Assembly: GCF_036173105.1 (NCBI RefSeq)
Contig: NZ_CP108053.1
Span: 7,068,001-7,132,000 of the forward strand
Direction of reading: 5' to 3'
Source of the DNA: Streptomyces sp. NBC_00287
GTDB lineage: Bacteria; Actinomycetota; Actinomycetes; Streptomycetales; Streptomycetaceae
Length of the DNA: 64,000 nucleotides
Made by a program: the position numbers and the translations under genes. Under the pieces are notes generated by a model. The model was given only the letters and a program-made list of their open reading frames with translations, had not been told where the DNA came from and did not search any database. This document shows, in pieces, positions 52,192-61,235 of the stretch. Positions within the stretch are counted from its first letter, which is position 1. Each line of letters begins with the position of its first letter.

Positions 52192-55100
52192 TCACCCGGC
52201 GAGGAGTTCGACCTCCGAAACGGTCGCCTCGCCGTCCAGCACCAGGCGGTACCTCTCGTACGTACCCGGTGACCCCACCGAGAACGCCCGGGTCTGCCGG
52301 TCCCATGCGAAGGACTCCCCGGTACGCCGGTCCAGGGTCGTCCACTCGGTCCCGTCGGAGGAGCCCTGGAGGGTCCAGCCGGTCGGCGCCTTGGTGCGGT
52401 CGAAGGAGGTCAGCGTGTACTGGACGGCCTCGGCGGCATCCGGCGTCGGCAGGTCCACGGAGGTCACCGCCGCCTGAGTCGCCGAGGTGTTGTCGAACAG
52501 GGCGCCCTCACCCTTCAGCACGTCCGTCCGGGGGGTGGGCACCTTGTCGTCCTTGGTGATCGACACGGGCGCCGCGTTCTTGCCCGTGCCCCAGGACGAC
52601 GGCCGCGGGCCCATGTCGAACTCCAGCACCCCGCCCTTCGCGAGCAGCTTGTGCGGCAGCGAAGTCGACGTCCACGTCTTGCCGTTGACCTTCAGACCCT
52701 GCACATAGACATTGCGTGCGCTGTTCTTCGGGGCCTTGACGACCAGGTCCTCGCCGTTCTCCAGATGCACGGTCGCCTTGGTGAACAGCGGGGAGCCGAC
52801 GGCGTATTCGCCGCTGCCCATCACCAGCGGGTAGAAGCCGAGCGCGGAGAAGAGGAACCAGGCCGACTGCTCGCCGTTGTCCTCGTCGCCGTGGTAACCC
52901 TGGCCGATCTCGCTGCCGGTGTAGAGGCGGGAGAGCACTTCGCGGACGTTCTTCTGCGCCTTCCACGGCTGCCCGGCCGCGTCGTACATGTAGATCGCGT
53001 GGTGGGCGACCTGGTTGGAGTGCCCGTACATGCCCATCCGCACATCCCGCGCCTCGGTCATCTCATGGATGACACCGCCGTAGGAGCCGACGAAGTCGGG
53101 GGAGGCCGTCTCCGGGGTGGAGAAGTACTCGTCGAGCTTGTCGCCGAGCTTGCCCCGGCCGCCGTAGAGGTTGGCGAGACCGCGCGAATCCTGCGGGGCG
53201 GTGAAGGAGTACCCCCAACCGTTGGTCTCGGTGTAGTCGTAACCCCACACGCGCGGGTCGTACTTCGACGACTCGACGCGCCAGTCGCCCTCGGCGTCCC
53301 GGCCCTGGAAGAAGCCCGCCTTCGTGTCGAAGAGGTTGACATACTCCTGGGCGCGGTTGAGGAAGTACTCCGACTCCTCCTGGTAGCGCTTCTCGCCGGT
53401 CTTCTTGTACAGCTCCTGGCCCATCCGCGCGATGCCGTAGTCGTTGAGGTAGCCCTCCAGCGCCCAGGAGAGGCCCTCGTGGGTGTCGGTGCTGGTGTAG
53501 CCGAGGAACGGCGAGGTCGCCATGCCCTTGCGGCCCACGCCCGAGGAGGGCGGCACGACGGTGGCGTTCTTCACGGCCGCGTCGTACGCCGACTTCGCGT
53601 CGAAGCCGACGCCCTTGACGTAGGCGTCCGCGAAGGCGACATCGGAGGAGGTGCCGGTCATCAGGTCCGCGTACCCCGGCGAGGACCAGCGCGAGGTCCA
53701 GCCGCCGTCCTTGTACTGCTGCACGAACCCGTCGACCATCTCGCCCGCCTGAGTGGGGGTCAGGAGTGAGTACGCCGGCCAGGTGGTCCGATAGGTGTCC
53801 CAGAAGCCGTTGTTGACGTACACCTTGCCGTCCACGATCTTCGCGCCGGTGTGCGTCGGTGTGTCCGGATTCGGCATCGGCGAGAAGGGGGAGGCGTACT
53901 GGTACTTCGAACCGACCTTCTCAAAGCCCGAGTTGGGGTACAGGTACAGCCGGTACAGGCTGGAGTACAGCGTGGTCAGCTGGTCCGGGGTCGCGCCCTC
54001 GACCTCGACCTTGCCGAGGATGCGGTCCCACTGCTGCTGGGCACGTGACTTGACCTTGTCGAAGGAGGTGCCGTCCGGGATCTCCTGGCGCAGATTGGCC
54101 TTGGCCTGGTCGACGCTGATGAGGGAGGTCGCCAGGCGCAGGGTGACGGTCCGGTCGTCGCCGGCGTCGAAGCGCAGGTACCCCTTGACGCCGCTGGAGT
54201 CGCCCTCGGTCACCGGCCGGTCGAACTCGCCGTACACGAAGAGCCGTGTGGCGCCGGTCGAGAGGCCGGACTTCACGTCGGAGTACCCGGTGAAGGTCCC
54301 GCTGTCCTTGTCGAGGGTCAGCCCCGCCTGGTCGGTGACGTTGTCGAAGAGGACGCTCGTGTCGTCGCCGGGGTAGGTGAAGCGCAGGACGGCCGCGTGG
54401 TCGGTCGGCGTCATCTCCGCCTTCAGCCCGTTCTCGAACCGCACCCCGTAGTAGTACGGCCGCGCGGTCTCGTTCTCGTGCCGGAAGGCGAGCTCGCGGG
54501 CCTCCCGGCCGGTCTCCGGCACACCCGCGGCCACCGAGGGCATCACCTGGAAGGTCTGCCGGTCGCCCATCCAGGGACTCGGCTCATGGCTCGCGCTGAA
54601 CGCCTGGATCGTGGGGAGATTGTCCGCGTTGTTCGCACGTGCGTAGTCGTACAGCCAGCTCAGCGAGCCCGCGTTGGTGACCGGAGTCCAGAAGTTGAAG
54701 CCGTGCGGCACGGCCGTCGCCGGGAAGTTGTTGCCGCGCGAGAAACCGCCGCTGGAGTTGGTGCCGCGGGTGGTCACCGCGTAGTCCGACAGATGGGCCT
54801 TGGGCCGCTCCTGCGGCACGTTCTTCAGGGCCACGTCGTCCAGCCAGCCGCGGAACTTCGCCGGGCCCTTGGGGGAGTCGTAGGCGACCAGGATCCGGTC
54901 CACCGTCTTGCCCGCCGCGACCGAACCGATCCGCGAGGCGACGTTGTTCCACTGGTTGACGTAGAGGACCTTGGACGCCCCCTGCCCCTGCGGGGTCAGC
55001 GCGAACCCGTGCTGGTCGGTGGCCTTCAGGTCGCTGAGATACGTGCCGTCCGTGAAGGCCAGGTCCACGGAGACATTGGTGGCGTCGTAGTCGAGATCGC

Positions 55101-55980
55101 GGTCGGCCATCGAGGGGAAGATCCGGTACGAGAGCCGGGTGTCCCGGCCGACCGCCACATCCACGTCGAAGACCTTGTTGTACGAGTACGCCCGCCCGTC
55201 CGCCGTATGCCGCCCCGCGTAGCGCAGCGCCCGCTTGCCGGTGAAGCCGGCGCCCGCCTTCGCCGTCGGCGAGCCGCTCGGACCGCGATCGACCAGCGAG
55301 AGCATGTCCTCGGGCACCGGCCCCTCGCTGCCGCCCGTGGAGAACTGGACATCGGCGAGCTGGAGTATGCCGGAGGCGCCGTTGTTCTTGGTGACCTCGA
55401 GCCGGAAGTGCCGGTACTCGGCCGGCTCGGCGATGTCGTACGTCTTTGTCTGGAACCGCTCGGCGAAGCTCTCCCCGGAGCGGGTGTCGAGGGTCGTCCA
55501 GTTCGTGCCGTCCGTGGAGCCCTTCAGGGTCCAGTCCCGTGGATCGCGCTCGGCGACGTCATTGGCCGAAGTGAGCGCGTATTTCGCCACCTTCACCGGT
55601 TTGTCCAGGTCGAACTCGACCCACCCGGTCGGCTGGAAGACCAGCCATTTGCTGCTCGGCTCGCCGTCGACGAGGTTCTCCTTCACCTCGCCGGCGCCGG
55701 AGTTCTCGCCGTTCGCCCGTACGTCCGTGACATGGTCGGTCACATTGCCCGGAATGCCGGAACTGTAACCGCCGTCCACGCCTGCGGCCCGCTTCGAACC
55801 GTCCGGTGCCTCATCGACCGTATTGAGCCAGTCCGGGGTAGGCTCGCCGGTCTCGAAGGAGGAGCTGAACTCCCGGTCGACGGTGGGGGCCTCGGGCAGG
55901 GCTACCGCCACGCCCTGTGATCCCACCGCCAAAGCGAAGGCGGTCGCCCACACGACCGCCGTGCCACGTCTGTGCCTCAT
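52192..55980 (-). CDS. Secreted GH92 glycoside hydrolase with two discoidin-type (F5/8C) domains
   Basis: A 1262-residue exported enzyme. Signal peptide MRHRRGTAVVWATAFALAVG...; an F5/8C-type carbohydrate-binding domain around 70-215 (WVEFDLDKPVKVAKYALTSANDV...RHFRLEVTKNNG); a concanavalin-like stretch; the GH92 catalytic region (NGFWDTYRTTWPAYSLLTP; GDEDNGEQSAWFLFSALGFYP); and a C-terminal F5/8C-type domain (TGWTLQGSSDGTEWTTL). ATG 55980 has GGGAGAG upstream; the ten extra upstream codons of the frame run into the operator. First gene of a GH92-GH67 unit. Confidence 0.9.
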   Translation of the reverse strand: MRHRRGTAVVWATAFALAVGSQGVAVALPEAPTVDREFSSSFETGEPTPDWLNTVDEAPDGSKRAAGVDGGYSSGIPGNVTDHVTDVRANGENSGAGEVKENLVDGEPSSKWLVFQPTGWVEFDLDKPVKVAKYALTSANDVAERDPRDWTLKGSTDGTNWTTLDTRSGESFAERFQTKTYDIAEPAEYRHFRLEVTKNNGASGILQLADVQFSTGGSEGPVPEDMLSLVDRGPSGSPTAKAGAGFTGKRALRYAGRHTADGRAYSYNKVFDVDVAVGRDTRLSYRIFPSMADRDLDYDATNVSVDLAFTDGTYLSDLKATDQHGFALTPQGQGASKVLYVNQWNNVASRIGSVAAGKTVDRILVAYDSPKGPAKFRGWLDDVALKNVPQERPKAHLSDYAVTTRGTNSSGGFSRGNNFPATAVPHGFNFWTPVTNAGSLSWLYDYARANNADNLPTIQAFSASHEPSPWMGDRQTFQVMPSVAAGVPETGREARELAFRHENETARPYYYGVRFENGLKAEMTPTDHAAVLRFTYPGDDTSVLFDNVTDQAGLTLDKDSGTFTGYSDVKSGLSTGATRLFVYGEFDRPVTEGDSSGVKGYLRFDAGDDRTVTLRLATSLISVDQAKANLRQEIPDGTSFDKVKSRAQQQWDRILGKVEVEGATPDQLTTLYSSLYRLYLYPNSGFEKVGSKYQYASPFSPMPNPDTPTHTGAKIVDGKVYVNNGFWDTYRTTWPAYSLLTPTQAGEMVDGFVQQYKDGGWTSRWSSPGYADLMTGTSSDVAFADAYVKGVGFDAKSAYDAAVKNATVVPPSSGVGRKGMATSPFLGYTSTDTHEGLSWALEGYLNDYGIARMGQELYKKTGEKRYQEESEYFLNRAQEYVNLFDTKAGFFQGRDAEGDWRVESSKYDPRVWGYDYTETNGWGYSFTAPQDSRGLANLYGGRGKLGDKLDEYFSTPETASPDFVGSYGGVIHEMTEARDVRMGMYGHSNQVAHHAIYMYDAAGQPWKAQKNVREVLSRLYTGSEIGQGYHGDEDNGEQSAWFLFSALGFYPLVMGSGEYAVGSPLFTKATVHLENGEDLVVKAPKNSARNVYVQGLKVNGKTWTSTSLPHKLLAKGGVLEFDMGPRPSSWGTGKNAAPVSITKDDKVPTPRTDVLKGEGALFDNTSATQAAVTSVDLPTPDAAEAVQYTLTSFDRTKAPTGWTLQGSSDGTEWTTLDRRTGESFAWDRQTRAFSVGSPGTYERYRLVLDGEATVSEVELLAG

Positions 55981-56005
55981 GGGTAAGCACTCTCCCTGCG
56001 CTCTG

Positions 56006-56017
56006 GACAACGTTGTC
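56006..56017. promoter_or_regulatory. GACAACGTTGTC palindrome upstream of second GH92 gene
   Basis: Identical to the palindrome at 33699-33710, here 26-37 bases before the GH92 start codon. Likely operator of a LacI-family repressor encoded elsewhere; no LacI gene lies in the window. The rest of the gap up to ngcE (to 56326) holds the DasR-like site and no gene. Confidence 0.65.
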
Positions 56018-56207
56018 AGCTTCGATGCGCAAGGCTTAGTTGTGACTCAAGTAGCCTGTTGTGTCAAGGGTGTTGGCTGTGGCATTCGGGGGTGATGGCG
56101 GGGATTTTTCCGCCAGGCGGTGCACGGGCCGCTCATATTTCCGAGAGGTCTCAACTCGGAAAAGACCAATGGCCAACCTTGCATTCGATCTTGCTCCGTT
56201 GGCGGGA

Positions 56208-56223
56208 AGTGGACTATACCTGT
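56208..56223. promoter_or_regulatory. DasR-responsive element (dre) upstream of ngcE
   Basis: AGTGGACTATACCTGT matches the dre consensus A(C/G)TGGTCTAGACCA(C/G)T at 13 of 16 positions by hand count. It lies 104 bases before the ngcE start. DasR is the GntR-family repressor of N-acetylglucosamine and chitin genes in Streptomyces. Confidence 0.7.
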
Positions 56224-56326
56224 CGGCGATTCACGGTACTTCCTGCACGACCCTGCTTGACCTGACCGCGGTGCCCGGGAGGATCCGGTACACCGCCTGA
56301 GTCCTGGAGAAGGCGAGGACTTGAGC

Positions 56327-57772
56327 ATGGGATCCACTTCCGACCCGAACAGCACAAACGGGGGCACCAACCGCCGCGATCTGATCAAGCGGTCCGCCGC
56401 ACTCGGTCTGATCTCCGTACCCACCATGAGCTTCCTGTCCGCCTGCGCGAGCGGCGGCGGAGGCGATGAGTCCGACAACGACACCGAGGGCAAGACGTCC
56501 GAGTCGAACCCGTTCGGCGTGAAGGACGGCAGCAAGCTCGATGTCGTCGTCTTCAAGGGCGGCTACGGCGACGACTACGCCAAGGCGTGGGAGGCGTCCT
56601 TCAAGAAGAAGTGGGGCGTCACCTCCACCCACACCGGCACCCAGGAGATCACCGGCAAGCTCCAGCCGCGCTTCAACGCCGGCAACCCGCCGGACATCGT
56701 GGACGATTCGGGCGCCCAGCAGATCCCGATCGACGTGCTCCACAAGAACGGCCAGCTCCTCGACCTCGCCGAGGTCCTGAACTCCCCGTCGATCGACGAC
56801 CCGAGCAAGAAGGTCCGCGACACCCTGATCCCGGGCACGCTGGACGCGGGCATGCAGAGCGGCAAGGTCGTCGCGCTCAACTACATCTACACGGTGTGGG
56901 GCCTTTGGTACTCCGGCAAGCTCTTCGAGGAGAAGGGCTGGGAGGCGCCCCAGACCTGGGACGACTTCCTCGCCATCTGCAAGGACGCCAAGTCCCAGGG
57001 CATCGGGGGCCTCGCGCACCAGGGCAAGTACCCGTACTACATCAATGTCGCCATCATGGACCTGATCGCCAAGACCGGCGGTCTGGATGCCATGAAGGCG
57101 ATCGACAACCTCGAACCCAACGCGTTCGTGGGTTCCGACGCCGCGACGGCTGCCATCGAGGCGGTCTACGAGGTCGTCGAAAAGGGCTACTTGATGCCCG
57201 GCACCAACGGCCTGACGCACACCGAGTCGCAGACCCGGTGGAACCAGTACAAGGCGGCCTTTATCACCAGCGGTTCCTGGCTGGAGAACGAGCAGCTGAA
57301 GCAGACGCCGGAGGACTTCGACATGAAGTTCCTGCCGATGCCGCTGCTGCCGGACAGCAAGCTGCCGTTCGAGGCGATCCGGGCCGGCTCCGGGGAGCCG
57401 TTCATCATCCCGGCCAAGGCGAAGAACCTGCCCGCGGCCAAGGAGTTCATGCGGATGATGCTGTCCAAGGAGTGGTCGACGCTGTTCGCGAAGGAGGCGA
57501 ACTCGCTGACGATCCTTCAGGACGGAGTCGACTCCAGTGTCCAGCTGCGGCCCGGTACTCAGTCGACGGTGGAGGCTTCGAAGGCCGCCGGTGACAACAC
57601 CTTCCGGTTCCTGTACACGGAGTGGTACAGCGAGATGGGCACGGCCATCGAGAACGCGTCCAATGAGCTGATGGCCAAGCGTATTCAGCCCAAGGAGTGG
57701 CTGAAGCGGGCGCAGGCGGCGGTGGACAAGCAGGCCAAGGACCCGGCTTCCAAGAACAACCGCCGGGACTGA
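56327..57772 (+). CDS. ngcE: N-acetylglucosamine/chitobiose-binding lipoprotein
   Basis: A 481-residue binding protein exported by a twin-arginine-like signal (NRRDLIKRSAALGLISVPTMSFLSACASG, lipobox LSAC). Homologous in context and features to NgcE of Streptomyces, the binding component of an N-acetylglucosamine/N,N'-diacetylchitobiose importer. ATG 56327 follows GGAGAAGGCGAGG; a TTG two codons upstream is an alternative. First gene of ngcEFG; a dre lies in its promoter and a hairpin follows it. Confidence 0.85.
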   Translation: MGSTSDPNSTNGGTNRRDLIKRSAALGLISVPTMSFLSACASGGGGDESDNDTEGKTSESNPFGVKDGSKLDVVVFKGGYGDDYAKAWEASFKKKWGVTSTHTGTQEITGKLQPRFNAGNPPDIVDDSGAQQIPIDVLHKNGQLLDLAEVLNSPSIDDPSKKVRDTLIPGTLDAGMQSGKVVALNYIYTVWGLWYSGKLFEEKGWEAPQTWDDFLAICKDAKSQGIGGLAHQGKYPYYINVAIMDLIAKTGGLDAMKAIDNLEPNAFVGSDAATAAIEAVYEVVEKGYLMPGTNGLTHTESQTRWNQYKAAFITSGSWLENEQLKQTPEDFDMKFLPMPLLPDSKLPFEAIRAGSGEPFIIPAKAKNLPAAKEFMRMMLSKEWSTLFAKEANSLTILQDGVDSSVQLRPGTQSTVEASKAAGDNTFRFLYTEWYSEMGTAIENASNELMAKRIQPKEWLKRAQAAVDKQAKDPASKNNRRD

Positions 57773-57790
57773 TCTCGCTCGACCGACCGC

Positions 57791-57820
57791 GTTCCGGGCC
57801 GGACATCACCGGCCCGGAAC
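57791..57820 (+). terminator. Intercistronic hairpin between ngcE and ngcF
   Basis: A perfect 12-base stem, GTTCCGGGCCGG (57791-57802) / CCGGCCCGGAAC (57809-57820), with a 6-base loop, 18 bases after the ngcE stop. Likely attenuates transcription so that the binding protein is made in excess. Confidence 0.7.
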
Positions 57821-57846
57821 GGGACTTCAGGGGCAGGAAAACGCCT

Positions 57847-58776
57847 ATGCGTAAAGGGCAGCACCGGTTCGTCGCGGGATTTCTGTTCGCTCCCGTGGCG
57901 CTCTATGTGATCTTTGTGATCTGGCCGTACATCCAGACGTTCGGCTATTCGCTGACCGACTGGAAAGGGCAGTCGCAGACGTTCAACTTCGTCGGCCTGG
58001 ACAACTACACCGCGTTGTTCAAGGACGACATCTTCATGGGGGCGATCTGGCACAACATCCTGTTCCTGATCTTCATCCCGGCGATCACGATCCTGCTGGC
58101 GCTGTTCTTCGCGTTCATGCTGAACGCGGGCGGGCGCGGGCGGGCCGGCGGGGTCTCGGGGGTGGCGGGCTCCTGGTTCTACAAGGTCGTCTACTTCTTC
58201 CCGCAGGTCCTGTCGCTGGCGATCCTCGCGGTGCTGTTCGGAGCCGTGTACCGCAGTGACGGCGGCGGCATGCTCAACGGCGCCCTGATCAAGCTCGGCC
58301 TGGTCGACGAGAACAGCCCCGTCGAATGGCTCAACGAGCCCAACATCGTGCTGTGGGCGCTGATCGCGGTCGTCGTCTGGCACGGCGTCGGCTTCTACCT
58401 GGTGCTGTTCTCCGCCGCCATGCAGTCCATCCCCCGTGACATCTACGAGGCCGCGCTGATCGACGGCGCGGGCCGGGCCCACACCTTCTTCCGCATCACC
58501 CTGCCGCTGCTGTGGGACTCCGTGCAGACCGCCTGGGTCTACCTCGGTATCGCCGCGATGGACATGTTCATCCTGGTCACCACCATGACCTCCGGTGACT
58601 ACGGCGGCGGCCCCGATCACCACAGCGAGGTCATGGCGACGGTGATGATGCGGAACTTCCTGCTGTACGGAAAGAGCGGCTACGCCTGTGCCATGGGCGT
58701 CATCATGCTGCTGCTCACCCTGATCGTGTCCGTGGTCACGCTGCGCGCCACCCGCCGCGAGCGCATCGAGTTCTGA
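57847..58776 (+). CDS. ngcF: ngcEFG transporter permease
   Basis: A 309-residue MalF-type permease with six helices and an EAA loop SIPRDIYEAALIDGAGRAHTFFRITLPLLWD. ATG 57847 follows CAGGAAA. The frame upstream of it is noncoding and includes the hairpin. Lacks its own ATPase gene; the shared ATPase MsiK is expected to energise it. Confidence 0.87.
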   Translation: MRKGQHRFVAGFLFAPVALYVIFVIWPYIQTFGYSLTDWKGQSQTFNFVGLDNYTALFKDDIFMGAIWHNILFLIFIPAITILLALFFAFMLNAGGRGRAGGVSGVAGSWFYKVVYFFPQVLSLAILAVLFGAVYRSDGGGMLNGALIKLGLVDENSPVEWLNEPNIVLWALIAVVVWHGVGFYLVLFSAAMQSIPRDIYEAALIDGAGRAHTFFRITLPLLWDSVQTAWVYLGIAAMDMFILVTTMTSGDYGGGPDHHSEVMATVMMRNFLLYGKSGYACAMGVIMLLLTLIVSVVTLRATRRERIEF

Positions 58777-58795
58777 GCGGGGAGAGACGACAACG

Positions 58796-59719
58796 ATGAG
58801 CGCACCCATCAAGGAATCCGCGCCCCCCACCGGCCGGCCGCCGGTGCACAAGACCACGGCCCGCCCGGGCGACGAACGCAGCGAGGGCGTCGTACTGAAC
58901 GTCTTCTCGCACGGCTTTCTCGCCCTGTGGGCGCTGCTGATCGTGCTGCCGCTGCTGTGGCTGGTGCTCAGCTCCTTCAAGTCCGACGTCCAGATCGGCT
59001 CCTCGGCCTTCGGCTGGCCCGAGAACTGGTCCCTGGACGTCTTCTCCCGGGCCTGGGACAAGGGCATCGGGGACTACTTCCTCAACACCGTGATCGTGCT
59101 GATCTTCTCGGTGCCGCTGACCATGCTGCTCGGCTCCATGGCGGCGTACGTACTGGCCCGCTACCAGTTCTGGGGCAACAGGTTCCTGTACTACTTCTTC
59201 GTCGCGGGCGCCATGTTCCCGGTGTTCCTGGCGCTGGTCCCGCTGTTCTTCATGGTCAAACGGCTGGACATGCTGAACACCTACCAGGGCCTGATCCTGG
59301 TGTACATCGCCTACTCGATGCCGTTCACGGTGTTCTTCATGCACGCCTTCTTCCGGACCCTGCCCTCGGCGGTGTTCGAGGCGGCGATCCTGGACGGCGC
59401 CTCGCACACCCGGACCTTCTTCCAGGTCATGATGCCGATGGCGAAGCCGGGACTGCTCAGCGTCGGCATCTTCAACACCCTCGGCCAGTGGAACCAGTTC
59501 ATCCTGCCGACGGTGCTGATGCAGCCGCAGAGCGGGGACGATCCAGAGCGCTATGTCCTGACCCAGGGGCTCATCCAGCTCCAACAGCAGCAGGGGTACG
59601 CCTCCGACCTTCCGGTGCTCTTCGCGGGCGTGACCATCGCGATGATCCCCATGCTGGTCGTGTACCTGTCGTTCCAGCGTCAGGTGCAGGCGGGTCTTAC
59701 CTCCGCGACCTTGAAGTAA
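58796..59719 (+). CDS. ngcG: ngcEFG transporter permease
   Basis: A 307-residue MalG-type permease: a polar N-terminus of about 35 residues, six helices, and an EAA loop FFRTLPSAVFEAAILDGASHTRTFFQVMMPMAK. Begins 19 bases after ngcF with GGGGAGAG upstream. Completes the importer for GlcNAc and chitobiose. Confidence 0.87.
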   Translation: MSAPIKESAPPTGRPPVHKTTARPGDERSEGVVLNVFSHGFLALWALLIVLPLLWLVLSSFKSDVQIGSSAFGWPENWSLDVFSRAWDKGIGDYFLNTVIVLIFSVPLTMLLGSMAAYVLARYQFWGNRFLYYFFVAGAMFPVFLALVPLFFMVKRLDMLNTYQGLILVYIAYSMPFTVFFMHAFFRTLPSAVFEAAILDGASHTRTFFQVMMPMAKPGLLSVGIFNTLGQWNQFILPTVLMQPQSGDDPERYVLTQGLIQLQQQQGYASDLPVLFAGVTIAMIPMLVVYLSFQRQVQAGLTSATLK

Positions 59720-59752
59720 GCCTCGAAGTAACCCTCGGCAGTCAGTCGTACG

Positions 59753-59782
59753 CACGCCGTTCCCGCCCCTGGGAGCGGCGTG
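59753..59782 (+). terminator. ngcEFG terminator hairpin
   Basis: A 12-base stem with one G-T wobble, CACGCCGTTCCC (59753-59764) / GGGAGCGGCGTG (59771-59782), with a 6-base loop, 33 bases after the ngcG stop. Confidence 0.7.
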
Positions 59783-59914
59783 TGTCGGTGTGTGCTGCGC
59801 CCCGGATACTGTTCAACCTCTTGACGGGAGGCAACCCGAACGGCTCAGCTTAGAGTTCACTAGTTGGACATAGACGGGGCCTCACTGAAGCGGTCCCGCG
59901 CGCAGGAGGTCGTC

Positions 59915-61114
59915 GTGGAGACTCCGGGGTCGCAGTCGTCGCTGCACCGAGCCAACCTGGAGCGGGTCGTCCGGGCCGTGCGGCTGGCGGGTTCGCTCAC
60001 CCAGGCGGAGATCGCCAGGACGACGGGTCTGTCGGCGGCGACGGTATCCAATATCGTCCGGGAACTGAAGGACGGCGGAACCGTCGAGGTCACGCCCACT
60101 TCGGCGGGCGGCCGCCGGGCCCGCAGCGTCTCCTTGAGCGGGGACGCCGGCATTGTCATCGGCATCGACTTCGGGCACACCCATCTGCGGGTCGCGGTCG
60201 GCAATCTCGCCCATCAGGTGCTGGCGGAGGAGTCCGAGCCGCTGGATGTGGACGCCTCCTCGACGCAGGGCTTCGACCGGGCGGAAGAGCTGGTCAACCG
60301 CCTGATCGCGGCGACCGGAGTGGACCGCTCGAAGATCGCGGGCGTGGGTCTTGGCGTGCCCGGACCGATCGACGTGGAGTCCGGGACCCTGGGCTCGACC
60401 GCGATCCTGCCGGGCTGGACCGGCACCAAACCCGCCGAGGAGCTGCGCGGACGGCTCGGCGTGCCCGTCCATGTGGACAACGACGCCAACCTCGGAGCCC
60501 TCGGCGAGATGGTCTGGGGGAGTGGCCGTGGGGTGCGGGATCTGGCGTACATCAAGGTCGCGAGCGGTGTCGGTGCCGGGCTTGTCATCAGCGGCAAGAT
60601 CTACCGAGGTCCCGGCGGCACAGCCGGAGAAATCGGACATATTACACTTGACGAGTCCGGCCCGGTCTGCCGTTGTGGAAACCGTGGCTGCCTGGAGACC
60701 TTCACAGCCGCGCGCTATGTGCTCCCGCTGCTCCAGCCCAGTCACGGCAACGATCTGACCATGGAGGGTGTCGTACGGCTGGCCAGGGACGGAGACCCGG
60801 GCTGCCGTCGGGTGATCGCCGACGTCGGCCGCCATATCGGCAGTGGAGTGGCCAATCTCTGCAATCTTCTGAACCCGAGCCGGGTGGTCCTCGGCGGTGA
60901 TCTCGCGGAGGCCGGCGAGCTGGTTCTCGGACCCATCAGAGAGTCCGTGAGCCGGTACGCGATCCCCAGCGCAGCACGTCAACTCTCCGTTCTTCCAGGG
61001 GCCCTTGGAGGCCGCGCGGAAGTGCTCGGAGCGCTCGCTCTCGCACTCAGCGAGATGGGCGATTCGACACTTTTGGACGGCACCCTGCATGCAGCGGCAC
61101 CCGCCTTCACTTAG
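59915..61114 (+). CDS. rok7B7: ROK-family transcriptional regulator Rok7B7
   Basis: A 399-residue repressor with an N-terminal winged helix (about 10-60: LAGSLTQAEIARTTGLSAATVSNIVREL) and a sugar-kinase-like ROK domain: GIDFGHTHLRVAVG, GVGLGVPGPID, GTAGEIGHI, and the zinc motif CRCGNRGCLETF. GTG 59915 is chosen since GGAGGT lies 5 bases before it. Position between ngcEFG and xylFGH matches Rok7B7 of S. coelicolor, a pleiotropic regulator of xylose transport, carbon control and antibiotic production. Whether it still phosphorylates a sugar is unknown. Confidence 0.88.
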   Translation: METPGSQSSLHRANLERVVRAVRLAGSLTQAEIARTTGLSAATVSNIVRELKDGGTVEVTPTSAGGRRARSVSLSGDAGIVIGIDFGHTHLRVAVGNLAHQVLAEESEPLDVDASSTQGFDRAEELVNRLIAATGVDRSKIAGVGLGVPGPIDVESGTLGSTAILPGWTGTKPAEELRGRLGVPVHVDNDANLGALGEMVWGSGRGVRDLAYIKVASGVGAGLVISGKIYRGPGGTAGEIGHITLDESGPVCRCGNRGCLETFTAARYVLPLLQPSHGNDLTMEGVVRLARDGDPGCRRVIADVGRHIGSGVANLCNLLNPSRVVLGGDLAEAGELVLGPIRESVSRYAIPSAARQLSVLPGALGGRAEVLGALALALSEMGDSTLLDGTLHAAAPAFT

Positions 61115-61172
61115 AGAACGGATGGCACCGTTGCCAACCCGTTAAGGATTTACTTCTTGACGTCGCACGCGT

Positions 61173-61201
61173 GGCCGAGTTGACTTCCAGCCACCTCGGC
61201 C
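61173..61201. promoter_or_regulatory. Inverted repeat in the xylF promoter region
   Basis: GGCCGAG (61173-61179) and CTCGGCC (61195-61201) are perfect inverted copies 15 bases apart, 35-63 bases before the xylF start. Possible regulator site, Rok7B7 being the obvious candidate; only the repeat itself is observed. Confidence 0.35.
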
Positions 61202-61235
61202 GCAACGACGCGGCCTCGTCAGGGAGGTTTCTGAA

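Noticed and set aside
52192..56010. Start of the second GH92 at the longest open frame (56010)
   Set aside because: That start would lie inside the GACAACGTTGTC operator and precede the signal peptide by ten unlikely residues; ATG 55980 has a good ribosome site.
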